Shown one piece after another: positions 10,385 through 20,493 of a stretch of 64,000 nucleotides of DNA. Source of the stretch: Halichondria panicea. Taxonomy: Eukaryota; Porifera; Demospongiae; Suberitida; Halichondriidae. The stretch is taken from contig NC_087379.1 of assembly GCF_963675165.1 (NCBI RefSeq), forward strand, positions 5,349,442-5,413,441. Reading direction: 5' to 3'. The position numbers and the translations under genes were made by a program. Position 1 is the first letter of the stretch; the number at the start of each line of letters is the position of its first letter. The notes below the pieces were generated by a model. That model saw only the letters and a program-made list of their open reading frames with translations. It had not been told where the DNA came from and did no database searches.

Positions 10385-13300
10385 TGCACAACAAGAATGT
10401 AACTAACAGCTTTCATGGCTATTGTAGTTATCTTTGTGTGCGCGTATTAGTACTTACTACAAATATTCGAAAAACAAAGATTTTAAGTAAGTAACAGGCA
10501 CCTTTATTTTAGGGCGAAGGTGCTACAGTCTCTCCCAATAGAGCGCTGGACTGTGGGGCAGGTATTGGGAGGATATCCAAACGACTGCTAGTACCACTCT
10601 TTGCACAGGTAGACCTAGTGGAGCAGAACCCGGCTTTTCTAGAGCAGGCAAAGACCTACCTGGTGAGTCCTTTTATGCAACGTGCAGCACTGGTGTAGGT
10701 AGGCTAGGAAGTTTATGAAGTTTTATTACTTAACAGAAAAACGTGGAGCGTGTATTGTATATAATTATGTCTCAGGCATAAGCAAGCTATTAGGTGCATC
10801 TGTGTGTTGTATGGTTCTATTTATCTTCCAACAAAACGATGGGAATTCACACATTCTGTGGTGCTAGTATTCATAGCATCTAGTGGGTTGGAAACCATAA
10901 GCAAGTGAGATTGTTGTTGAGTATAAAAGGGCTACCTTGTCAAAGGATTGTTAGGACTGTACTTACTAGGATCATTTCTATAGTACATGTCAAATCCTCT
11001 GTACCAAAACAGAGGCAAACCTAAAGCCACCATGAGGACTAGCAATGGTCTCCCCTGAGCACGAAGTTTCCCTGCAGTGAGTGCCCTCTGGGCCTGTGCT
11101 GCGGGGTTGATGACTGTTCCTAACCCTCCTTGGAGGGAAGGGAGGGGGAGTGCCATATTCTGAGTGGTTTTTTGACATTAATTTTAGACAAAATCAAAGC
11201 TATGATTTTTATTCTTTTCATTTAATTAACAACAGTCATTAATTTGTTATTGGGATGCACATTGTTCAGAGGAGGTTGGACGCGCGTCATCCACCAGTCA
11301 GGTTTTATGACATGCGCTCATAAGAATCTAATTAAAATGGCCGATTAGGCACCTCGATGCTCCACTGTTTTGTAGGCTGTACAGAGACACTGCAAGTAGC
11401 CAGAAGTGGTCTAGGAGCATTCCCACCGCCCTCTCACCTTCCCTACAATGCTGAAAAGGTTCCAAGATGGATCTAGACTAGTATTTAGATTTTTCACTTT
11501 TCCAATTTTTGTTTAACAGGATTATGATCTATATGAGCAGAGGAGGTCAGAGCACCATTAATCTGTTTCTCTTTAGCGTTCTCTAGCTCTTACTTGCACT
11601 TACATTCTCACCTTTGACCTCAAAGGAATTCTATAAAGGTTTATAACTAGAGCACTAAAGTGCAAACCCTCGGCTGGTGACATGATAATAAAGAAACCAG
11701 AAGAGTGATATAATGCAGTGCATGTAGCATGTATGAGCAACTCAAAAGCAATAAAACTAAACCAGACTGGAGGCATGCTGAAACTTTGAGTGCTAGTGGT
11801 ACATGGTATGCATGTCACATTAGACATGTACTGTGGACTAGACTGGGATCACAGCAAAGAAGCCTGTAGTGTTAGACTTAGAGAGGTATGGCTCCTGCCA
11901 GGCTGGAGTATAGGATCCAGAGTCAGCCAACAACCAGTCACAATTTTAGCTTTCTACTATAATTATATCAATTGTTCCTGGTACGGATCACTTCAGCTGC
12001 AACTACGTAATCAAGGCCACGTGAGAAGAAGTAGCTAGTTATATAGCTGCTTCAAGCTTCTTAGCTTTTGCTCGACAATGAAGCTTTAACATCAAAATCT
12101 GCCACTATTTAAACCAAGATATTGTTGTGTGAAGGCTATCTATGCTGTAAACGCAGCGCTGTGGCATCCAGGTGAGTAGATATACCTGTGACAAACAAAC
12201 AAACAAACAGACCAACAGACTACTATACCCGTGGCTGCCCACGCGCCTCGGGTAATTATCACATGACTGAAGACGTCATGGTCCAACCTCCTCTGCACAT
12301 TGTTGAATGTGATTAAAACATGGCGTCATGATGATGCGTGTCCAACCTCCTCTGCACATTGTTGAATGTGATTAAAACATGTCAGCTGAATGAAAAAGCT
12401 AGACTCATAATTATTGCACAGTCAGCATATCAGATAAGATTCTAAGTGGCAGTGGTTTTCGTGACGTCATTTACTGCATGTGATACGTAGAGTTTTCTAG
12501 TGATATGTCACTATCAAAGATCTTGCAGTACATACAAATATCGTGGTAAACCTTACACGAGTCCCAACACGGAGTTTGACCAGTCTAGTCGACTGTTCGC
12601 CTGCAACAGTGACGGGCTTGCGAGTCTATGAAAAAGCAAGCTGAGGCCAAAAAAACTGAGTTAGTTTGTACATAGGAATGGTGGCAGGCCTAACACAGAG
12701 TATATGCGTGTAGTTTTGTTTGTGGAAATCCACCCTATTTAACATGAAAGAACTACGTACAGTAGACTCTCAGTTTACCCCTGGGATGGTGTAGCTACTT
12801 TGGCTGTATTAGCGAGGTGGCCGGAATTCAGAAAGTGTCCATGCATGGCTAATTTGCGGACATGCCTCGAATCTAGTGACTCATTTATTGGCTCTGTCTC
12901 TATATTTAAATTTTATTTGCCAAACTACACCCTAACGTTAAATCTGGTTTGGGGTTGTCAGAACTGACCAGGATAGTGAAGTGACTGCTTTTAAGGGCGA
13001 GTTTTGTGAAGTAATTATGATCAAGCTAGCGATGTGTGCCTAACGAAACAACCGGTATTAGTATCGAGGTGACCGTACTTCAGAGAGCCAGATTAGTGAC
13101 AAGTGTCACCTTTTCCGTTTTATCTCCACACTTAATTACACTATTACTGCAATTCAATTTACTGCAATTCAATTTTTTGCTGGAGAATAACCTTGCGATC
13201 TGGTGATGTACTGATTATTTGCAAGACCATTAATTTTATTGATACTCGTATATATCGTGTTTCCAGGGAGACCGAGCTGGCAAGATTGGTGCCTATTACC

Positions 13301-14119
13301 CAGTGGGGCTGCAAGGCTTCACTCCACAGGAGGATCACTACGATGTCATTTGGAACCAGTGGGTACTCAGTCACCTCACAGATGGTGGGTTATAGTTTGC
13401 TGCAACCAACCGATTATGTAGCTATAGATTGTGACTGCCTATAATCAGTGTTCTAAAAAGGGTTTATTTCAGTGCAGGTTAGCGGGTGATTTTCCACCCG
13501 CTTAAAATGTGTTGTCACCTTGCACCTAATTATAGCTTGAGAAAATAATTAAGTTAGACACTGTTTTTGAGGTGTCTGGGATTTAGAAGTCCAAAGGCAC
13601 TGATTTAGTATCGATCTCGAGCGTAGCGAGGGTACTACAAGTGGCTGAGGGCTTCTAAATCACATGAACACCGACAAAACAGTGTCTTAGACTAGATACT
13701 ATAGTGTGCATGCGCAAACTTTGCCCTCGAGGCTTGACTACAATGCAACAATTGCTTGACAACGGGATACTAACTTGCAGGTATACTAAGTCTCATAGTA
13801 TACCTCCTCTGAGGCACTTTTCCCATGTACTTCCCATGTAGATCTGTTAATACATTATTTGGGGGGCCAAACCAAATCTAAAAATTTGGGTTTTTATGAC
13901 CTATAGTGTACTTGAGTGCCCAGTAGAGTTAGAGTGCTCTTTATATACCACCCTCTATAAAAGGGTTGTTGTTGAGGGTAGTAGTGTTCTGTAGGGGTGG
14001 TCACTTAAATGTGTGTAAGCATGCTTTGTGGCTTTGTGATTCCCCCTCAAACGCGCGCACACACACACACACACACGCACAAACGCACACACATGCACAC
14101 ACACACACGCACACATACG

Positions 14120-14165
<46 letters not shown>

Positions 14166-14490
14166 GCACACACACACACACACACCCGCACACAGTCCCA
14201 TACACACGCACAAACACACAGACGACCTAGTGTCCTACTTTCAGCGATGCTCTCAAGGGCTTACTCCAGATCGGGGGCTGATTATTGCCAAGGAGAACAT
14301 AGCATCTGATGATGAGGATGTCCCTGATGAAGACGACTCGTCAGTGACACGCTGCAGGGAGTCCTTCCTGCGTGTGTTTGAGAGGTCGGGGCTCAGTGTT
14401 GTCAGAGAGATGGACCAGGAAGGGTTTCCCCCTGAGCTGTTTAAAGTTACAATGTATGACTTTCTTAAAATGCAGCAAAAATTCTTATAA
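9723..14490 (+). CDS. NTMT1: N-terminal Xaa-Pro-Lys alpha-N-methyltransferase
   Basis: SAM-dependent enzyme (METTL11A/NRMT family) that methylates the alpha-amino group of proteins whose exposed N-terminus is X-Pro-Lys/Arg, including ribosomal proteins and RCC1. Exons 9723-9821, 10156-10254, 10513-10662, 13267-13384 and 14222-14490 give 244 aa in an unbroken frame (human 223). The family start KFYSDAAKYWE is at about 23-33, the SAM-binding motif LDCGAGIGRISK at 78-89, VDLVEQNPAFLEQAK follows, then YYPVGLQGFTPQ and YDVIWNQWVLSHLTD, and the C-terminal DSSVTRCRESF and FKVTMYDF. Intron 3 (10663-13266) contains a foldback transposon and a possible antisense ORF. Intron 4 ends in a CA microsatellite that runs into the 3' splice site. 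Confidence 0.93.
10320..10382. repeat. CA dinucleotide microsatellite in NTMT1 intron 2
   Basis: An uninterrupted AC tract of about 62 bp. Confidence 0.97.
10932..11156 (-). CDS. Small putative single-pass membrane protein nested antisense in NTMT1 intron 3
   Basis: I do not recognise it. The 74 aa ORF starts with ATG, has no low-complexity bias, and shows a basic, Ala-rich N-terminal part followed by one clear hydrophobic helix (PLLVLMVALGLPLFWYRG, about residues 37-54) and a polar tail with several Tyr, the layout of a small mitochondrial or ER membrane protein. A good splice donor (GTAAGTA) occurs inside the 3' part near 10970, so the true C-terminus may differ. It lies outside the neighbouring transposon (which starts at 11267). 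Confidence 0.4.
   Translation of the reverse strand: MALPLPSLQGGLGTVINPAAQAQRALTAGKLRAQGRPLLVLMVALGLPLFWYRGFDMYYRNDPSKYSPNNPLTR
11258..12363. mobile_element. CAGAGGAGG-type inverted-repeat element (copy A) with 9 bp target duplication
   Basis: The left end CAGAGGAGGTTGGACGCG starts at 11267; the right end GTCCAACCTCCTCTG is present twice, ending at 12295 and 12354. The 9 bp cacattgtt precedes the left end (11258-11266) and follows both right ends (12296-12304 and 12355-12363). It encodes no recognisable protein. Inside lies an older repeat (11645-12252) that recurs at 58530-58862. It occupies NTMT1 intron 3. Confidence 0.85.
11645..12252 (+). repeat. Dispersed repeat, copy 1 (related to 58530-58862)
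   Basis: Shared segments include ACTAGAGCAC.AAGTGC.AACCCTC near the start, CTGTGGCATCCAGGTGAGTAG in the middle and CAGACTACTATACCCGTGGC plus CCTCGGGTAAT at the end, same order and orientation as in the later copy. A short (CAAA)n tract is at about 12190-12210. The nature of the element is unknown. Confidence 0.65.
12764..13095. repeat. Possible degenerate mariner/pogo-like inverted-repeat element
   Basis: It begins tacagtagactctcag and includes text like that of CAGT(A)GAACCTC elements elsewhere in the window (59891, 41289), ending near an approximate reverse match (gaccgtacttcagagagcc). The ends are poorly matched, so the boundaries are uncertain. Confidence 0.3.
13553..13692. mobile_element. 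Foldback element, GTTAGAyACTGTTT family, copy 1
   Basis: Left arm gttagacactgttttt...gggatttagaag pairs with cttctaaatcac...aaaacagtgtcttag on the right. The loop carries gagcgtagcgagggtactac. A related hairpin with the same ends and loop motif lies at 38610-38744. It is in NTMT1 intron 4. Confidence 0.7.
14058..14221. repeat. Compound CA microsatellite reaching the 3' splice site of NTMT1 exon 5
   Basis: CA runs interrupted by CG, ATA and CCCG units extend to the acceptor acacacag at 14221; the exon starts at 14222. Long CA-only ORFs here on both strands are spurious. Confidence 0.95.
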
Positions 14491-14821
14491 AGGATTCATG
14501 AAGAAAATGCTATAATTATAAAAAATTATATGCAGTAGAGAATTTTTTTATGATATTACATGCACACTGCATGTGATTTGTGATTTGAATGTGCAAATCA
14601 CATGTATTTTTTGTCATGTAGGTTTGCCCTGAGGTGATCATAATAGGTGAACTCTATAACCCCTTCAATTCCATCATGCAAGTTCAAGCTGCATGTGCAT
14701 GGATACATTGTACCTTTTCTTTTTTGTACAATTTGCAATTCAATTTTTATACATGTACTGATTGTAATTCTCACTTAAAATTTCTGAACAATAAATAAGC
14801 ATAACGACAGCTAGCTATTGA

Positions 14822-15789
14822 TTAGTTTGTTTTGTGCTTAGTTCTTTTTGACTTTAGTTTGCTCATTTTCTCTGAGAAATAGTCTGAGACTGATTGAGAT
14901 TTTGTGATGGTCGTTATACCGTGTGATGTCACCTCATTTTCTACTTGGGTGTCAACTTTCGTTGGAGCCTGCGGTGTGGGGGGGGGGGGGGGTGTAACGG
15001 TAAGCAACAAGGACTACATGCTACAGACTAGTGTAATGCTAAGCCAGCTAGTAATGATGCATTACAGACACCTACAGGATGAGCATTAAATTTTGTATCC
15101 AAACTACAATAATACATTAACAAATAAATTCTGTCACACAGGCTATAATCAGAGGAGGTACAACACGCGTGCCTCGATTAGGCTAATTGCCTCTGCAATA
15201 ATGTTGAGTGTGGGCGTAACCACGCCTCGATTATCCGCCCACGCTATTGCAGAGGCAATTAGCCTAATCGAGGCACGCGTGTCGTATATACCTCCTCTGG
15301 GCTATAACGCTTGATTTACATGTATATGTGACTACTAGACCACACCTCCTGTTTGGTCTCAGGCTCTGTGGCTTTCCTCCTCTTCCTGCCCAGCACACAG
15401 TCCATCTCCTCACTGCTAGCAGCAGACAGGTCCTTGCTCTTCAGGAAGCGCTTGTACCTGCACAGAAACGACAATACTCTAATCGTTAGCAAGAAATGAT
15501 TCATTGGGCTAGCTAGCTACGTGTATCAGGCAGTATCAATATGTGAGGAATGGTGGTGTCGGAAGAGGAAATGGATTGAGTTGGTAATGGACATACACAT
15601 TTCAAGGGGTTAAATTGTGTATCTATTTAGTGTCCTTGTAAGGTATGCAAGGTATGCACATGCATCCACACAGTAAATTTGGTAATGACGGCCGGCCGGT
15701 CTGTGACCCTTGCAGAAAAGCCAAGCTTGGAAAATAGATAAATGAAAATAGATAAATGAAAATAATATTTATGCCTTGGTGTGCATGCC

Positions 15790-15830
<41 letters not shown>

Positions 15831-18083
15831 CGTGTGTGCGTGCGTGTGTGTGGACTGCTTCAGCTGCTCATGAAGTGCAAGTACGAGTTTCTATAGGCTT
15901 CTAGTCACACTTTCTGAGTGTATACAAACGTCTAAAATTAATGGCTGCTGCATCATACAGTTCTCTTCTCACTCGTGCAGCTACCAATAGCTAGCGTTCT
16001 AGTGCAGAGCTAACTACTAAGTAGAGTACGGTGAGGAATATAACAGTCTGTCATCGGTCAAAAACCGACCAAATGGCTCGAATGACAGGCCCACCATCAG
16101 CTTGAGCGGACACTATTGACCGACCAAATATGCTGAGCTGGCTAATCTAAAGAGCATGCGCACGACATAGAATAAAAATTAATCTGCCACATGTAAGAAA
16201 AGTAATAGTTGTAAGGCTACTGGTTTGAAGCAGTGCTACTGTAGCTCTTTAATTTTAGTGCTGGTACAGAGAGAAAAATAAGTAACAGTGACTGACTACC
16301 TTCAAGCAGTGGCAGTCTCAGATCTGAATGTTGAAGGACTTGAACTCACAATAATATTATTTTTGTGCTAGTAGAAAATCGATCAGCGACACACTTCGAT
16401 GGTGTTGACCACAAAAATCAACAATAGTTTAGACCATTGGATTAACAAACGTGTTTATAACATTTTTTTCCGTTGTAATTTTGAGATGCATGTTGACCTA
16501 GCATATGAAGTTAAGGAACGATAATTTTGCAGCATGGTCTGACGAATGTCAGCTAGAAGAAAAAAATTATAATCCTCACTGGAGTAGCAGCAGCACTCCA
16601 TGGACAAGTTTTGCTACGCACTTTTCTGAAAGGCACAATGGCATTCCAAGTAGGCAACTCGAGAACCAAGTAAAATATGACTATAGAAGCTGAACTTATA
16701 TAGACAGACACAAATATACTACCGTATACCTCGCTTGCGCATGCGCACCGAGGCATAATTATGTCTTGAATGATGAACTCACATGATCCTCTTGGACTCT
16801 TTAGCATTCTCCACAATGGACTTGCTTCCTGTTGCTGTCTCCTCACCCCGCCCACTTGTCGCCACCTCCTCGCCATGACCACGGTTCAATCCGGCCAGAA
16901 GCTGGTCAAACGTGTCCTGGTGTTGGATCCAGTCTTCATCTCTCCCTCTCTTAGTACCCACCCCTGAGGACATACAGAATACTCCAATGAATAAAACCTA
17001 CCATAAAGACGGTATACCGTATAGCAGGAAATTTTCACGGTTCAGCCCTAGAGGCCTCAGCAGAAATGTTTGTGGTTTCTAATATTTGCGTTTCAATGCC
17101 AGGAAACCACACCCACCAATATATAGCTTTGCAGGTGAAAATACCAGTGCGTGGGAGATTATCCCGGTTTCATTACTGCCCTGCCCTCGAAAAATACGAA
17201 ATTTTGCACCCCACCCGCTATACGGTATGTCATTGGTTGACCATTAAAAGTCGAGACCAAAAATCACATAGATATATTTGTCATTTGTGTAACCACGTGC
17301 TAATGCAAATGATAATACTGGCAAAGCAAAATTAAGGCTACATAGCAACTGTTTTCACCTCAAGCAAGACTTGCTACATACACATTATTATACAACAACA
17401 AGCAATGTTACAACCCCTAATTACAGCAGCCAAAAAGATTTTCCAATGGCACACAATCATTGCGCTTACATGGGAGTAGCACTTTGATAGCGTTAGAACG
17501 AGTGGATCATTTGTGAGTATAGGCTCGATTTCAGGCCGTGTTTATATCAACCTACCGTAAAATTTCGATTTAAGGCAACACTTCTAAATAAATTCCTTTG
17601 CTAATTTTTAATGTGGTGCTATAATTATGGGCGAAATGTCCAAGTGTCACATATTTAGAGGGTAGACTTAAATTGAGGCTTTACGGTATAAAGCGCCAGC
17701 AAAAAATAAATTCCAGAATTTTACTTGGGCGTAAATACACTTTTTTTGGATGTGGCCTTGTAATTAGTAATTAGGATGGCGCTGTAAGATGGCAGGCAAT
17801 AAAATTCAATTGAGTGAACTAATATTTTCACCTGAGTTGTCTCTCTTTTTTTGTACCCTGATGTGGTCAGTGCGTCCGTGGCCCTCCCTCCCTAGGCCAT
17901 CGTCCTCACTCCAGCCCATTCTCTCGAGCATTCGCCAGCCAAACTTGGACTTGTCTGTGTACGTGTAGTACAATGACAAATAAAACTCATACAATACTTC
18001 GTGTAGGTGTACGTACCTCTGCTCCAGAATGTGTTTCTAGGATCTTGACTCCATTTCTCTTTGGACTTTCTTTCCGCTAACAT
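14822..18083 (-). CDS. PINX1: PINX1-like G-patch protein (telomerase inhibitor / ribosome biogenesis)
   Basis: PINX1 is a nucleolar G-patch protein that binds TERF1 and telomerase and assists rRNA processing. Exons on the minus strand: 18083-18017, 17954-17832, 16963-16783, 15457-15346, 14968-14822; all GT-AG and in frame, 209 aa (human 328, so the C-terminal tail is short). The diagnostic N-terminus MLAERKSKEKWSQDPRNT is followed by the G-patch (DKSKFGWRMLERMGW...DGLGREGHGRTDHIRV, about 23-60), then DEDWIQHQDTFDQLLAGLN and YKRFLKSKDLSAAS, all in family order. Exon 5 follows a poly-C acceptor (about 14980-14994). The exon 4 donor (GAG|GTGTGG) was chosen because it keeps phase 0 with exon 5. 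Introns 2-4 are filled with foldback elements and repeat fragments. The 3' end converges on NTMT1. Confidence 0.9.
15141..15308. mobile_element. CAGAGGAGG-type foldback element (copy B) in PINX1 intron 4
   Basis: Ends at 15150 and 15299; the outer 50 bp of each arm pair almost perfectly (CACGCGTGCCTCGATTAGGC region). The flanks ggctataat (15141-15149) and ggctataac (15300-15308) form a 9 bp target duplication with one mismatch. It is too short to code for a transposase. Confidence 0.9.
15767..16050. repeat. Rearranged fragments of the 590 bp dispersed repeat
   Basis: The first half (atgccttggtgtgcatgcc, GT microsatellite, ggactgcttcagctgctca, tttctataggcttctagtcac) matches the minus orientation of the repeat at 24612-25193. 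The second half (taaaattaatggctgc ... gcagctaccaatagctagcg ... taactactaagtagag) matches the plus orientation. So two oppositely oriented pieces are joined inside PINX1 intron 3. Confidence 0.75.
16600..16768 (+). repeat. 3' fragment of the 590 bp dispersed repeat
   Basis: It contains caagttttgctacgcac, the cactaccgtatacctcgct-type end (here tactaccgtatacctcgct) and tgcgcatgcgcaccgaggca, in the same order as 24930-25193, but decayed. It lies directly downstream of PINX1 exon 3 in intron 3. Confidence 0.75.
17015..17227. mobile_element. TACCGTATAGC-family inverted-repeat element in PINX1 intron 2
   Basis: Left end taccgtatagcagg, right end cccgctatacggta. TA borders suggest a Tc1/mariner-type non-autonomous element. 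Other copies or single ends occur at 4957-4974, 45696, 58330-58518, 62241 and 63024. Confidence 0.75.
17553..17688. mobile_element. TACCGTAA..TCGATTTAAGGC-family element, short copy
   Basis: Left end taccgtaaaatttcgattta, right end cttaaattgaggctttacgg followed by ta; 136 bp. Same family as 18378-18738. Confidence 0.75.
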
Positions 18084-18377
18084 TATTTTTGCTTTGGTTT
18101 TTTTTTACAACACATGGCATTTTGATATTGAAACTCAATGATCTTTACCATACCACAGTAAAAATTCTGAAATACTGACATGGCACTACTGCTGCATGGC
18201 GCATGCCAGGGCCTTTAATAGGCTATAGGGATGGTGACTTGAGTGCTGGAGAGCTGCCATCAAGAGAAGAGATTATGTTAACAGTTGGAATGAGGTGTAG
18301 AGCCATAGTTCAATCTATGGTAAGAGCTGAACATCTGTTTTTTTGCTAGCCTGTTTGAATGCCACTTGATTCCATGC

Positions 18378-18738
18378 TACCGTAAGACCTCGATTTAAGG
18401 CGATCCGACCCTCCAAATGTGCGACACCCAGGAGCTTTAGCAATTTTCTGACCTCTAAAAGTAGCGACAGCTGCGTTGACAATTATTTTTTGATGTCGCG
18501 TTCTAAATAGAGGTAAATGTAGCCACTCCCTAGCCTCGATCGTAGCCCACTGGAAAATCAGTGTTTTTAAGCGGCCTGAAATCGAGGCAAGTAGACTCTG
18601 TAAAGTTACCTCCAATTAGATGCGACCCTCTAAATATGCGACACCAGGACTTCAATATAATTTTTCAACCTCCAAAAGAAGCAACCTCTGGCTTCGTAAT
18701 TATTAAAAAGTGTCGCTTTAAATCGAGGTCTTACGGTA
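18378..18738. mobile_element. TACCGTAA..TCGATTTAAGGC-family element, long copy upstream of PINX1
   Basis: Left end taccgtaagacctcgattta and right end taaatcgaggtcttacggta pair perfectly over 20 bp. Internal repeats (gcgaccctc.aaatgtgcgacacc type) occur twice. No coding capacity seen. It starts about 295 bp upstream of the PINX1 start codon. Confidence 0.85.
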
Positions 18739-18883
18739 TACCGTTATCGTTCTAATTATAGAACCAGTAAAAAATAATTATTTTTCTAGAAACAATGTAA
18801 ATGATTTTATATGGTGGTATATGGGCGTTATAAAAGAGGGCGTCCTAACCGATGTTGGTTCTATAATTTGAACGCTTACGGTA
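18739..18883. mobile_element. 145 bp inverted-repeat element TACCGTTATCGTTC
   Basis: The ends taccgttatcgttctaatta and taatttgaacgcttacggta pair over about 28 bp with few mismatches (tataGAACCA inner part). It abuts the previous element directly, so that ...ACGGTA meets TACCGT.... Confidence 0.8.
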
Positions 18884-19333
18884 CTCTTGTCAGACCAAGT
18901 GGCATATACGGCACGGCCGGATGTAATTGTGGAAGGGTGGGGTTTGGGTTAGCAAAGGAAAAGTAGGGCGTTTCCACATCCGGTGCTGCAAGCGTGGGTG
19001 ATAATTCCTGTGCTAATAGTAAAATGATAATAAGCAGCGTTATTGAAGTCGCCTCGGTTGCTTCTGTATAATCAACCCGAGGTGCGTAGGCGGCATAAGA
19101 CAATCTGTGGTGTCACAGGCTGTAACACAGTACGTGTGTTGTAGCCTAATCCCACAGGGATGGGGGGCGCTCCCGAGTTTAAATAGTCTATCAATGCGTT
19201 GATCTGCCTGTCTCTGTGTTTGTGTGCTTAAAGCCGCCTCCTAACAGACAAATTGCTGCCTGTCTCTGTGTTTGTGTACTTAAAGCCGCCTCCTTAACCT
19301 TTCCTTGAATGGTGCCTACATGTGGTAGATCTA
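18884..19333. repeat. Intergenic stretch with a roughly 58 bp tandem duplication
   Basis: Between about 19204 and 19294 the text ctgcctgtctctgtgtttgt followed by g.cttaaagccgcctcc appears twice in tandem. No gene is recognisable in this stretch; an ORF on the minus strand (18876-19103) has no family resemblance. Confidence 0.5.
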
Positions 19334-20324
19334 GCCTCGTTCCCAGGCTCTCCTTTTTCTGTTCTTTCGTTAAATAAGATAAAATATGGTATTAACCCTT
19401 TAACTGTCGGATTCTTAATTAACAGTGAAGTGAAATGTCTGTAAATTCTCTATTGGGTTTCCAGAGCAATAAAATGCCTAGCAACCATATACCAATAGAA
19501 TGCCCATACAACAAGGAATAAAATGATGCAACACGTGTTGCCATAACAACCACGGTTATTACGCTCACCCGTTTTTATCAATTTAAATGCTCGGCCAGCG
19601 GTGAGATAAAATCCAAAAATTTTTTTTTATGGATCAGCCTATCATATGGTATAAAGGCTTGACTAAGCTTGATTTTCACATCATATGAATGTAACAGTGC
19701 TAAGATATATCAATTTGAAGTACAATACGTACATGTATTACTATATCGGTGAACGATCTATGAAATTTACAAGCTCACATAAAGACTGTTCATTACTGCT
19801 AATTCTATTTTAGCTATACTATACTCACTACTGATATTCTAGCTATACTATACTACTTGCCAGAGTCACACAGTGAGCCCTCTCCTGGTCTTTCACCGTC
19901 TTGGTCCATGTCATGCATGTCCTCAGTCCCAGACAGTTCATCAGCGTCTGGCATAAAGCTGGTAGCCTTTGGGAGGTATCCTACTATCCCCTCTCCTTCA
20001 TAGGCACTGTCATCACCAGAGGAGACATCGCCATTGCTGTCCTCAAGCTGTTTAGGCACATCGGAACAAGTAAACAATCTAGCCATAGCTATAAACTTCG
20101 TGCGGTAAGATGCTAATGAAATTTTAATATAGCAACGTGGCTTGGAAAATTCTAGACTAAATTGCACGTGATTCTACAGCTCTTCCTCTATACAGGGATG
20201 TGCGTAGTTCAAGCTACTTTCTATCGCAGAATTAGAGTGACGGTTAAAGGGTTAATTGGAGGAATAAAGAAAGAAATAGAGGTGAAGTTAAGAAAAAGGA
20301 GAGCCTGGTATGCGAAGTCGCGTG
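19334..20324. mobile_element. Foldback element GCCTCGTTCCCAGGCTCTCC interrupted by a piggyBac-like insertion
   Basis: Left arm gcctcgttcccaggctctcc (19334) and right arm aagaaaaaggagagcctgg...gcgaagtcgcg (to 20324) match shorter members at 51337-51474 and 51930-52094. The interior is split at a TTAA by the piggyBac-like element 19396-20251. Confidence 0.85.
19392..20255 (-). mobile_element. PiggyBac-like non-autonomous element with TTAA target duplication
   Basis: Both sides carry TTAA (19392-19395 and 20252-20255), and the ends CCCTTTAACTGTC and (reverse) CCCTTTAACCGTC pair over 13 bp, as in piggyBac elements. On the minus strand 19853-20167 encodes an acidic Asp/Glu/Ser-rich peptide (from MARLFTCSDVPKQ) like the N-terminal region that precedes the catalytic domain in many piggyBac transposases; no catalytic domain is present. 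The same site without the insertion (ggtattaattgg) is preserved in the related foldback at about 52000. Confidence 0.8.
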
Positions 20325-20493
20325 ATAGTAGAAGGGTGAAATTGAGCGTGGGCATGTAGAGATTGAGATATTGAACTGCCCAACTCGCTAATAAATTATA
20401 AACTGTGTGCAGGACTGGTAATAAGCTGAGCGGTAAATGAGTGACCGCCTTCCCCTCTAAAAGTAGATATTTCTGCATGAAGCACACATAGTT

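Noticed and set aside
10140..10494. ORFs of poly-Cys/Val or poly-His/Thr across the CA tract in NTMT1 intron 2
   Set aside because: They are translations of a dinucleotide repeat; the region lies between two clear NTMT1 exons.
13955..14230. Long repetitive ORFs on both strands at the compound CA tract
   Set aside because: Microsatellite translation; only the part from 14222 is coding, as NTMT1 exon 5.
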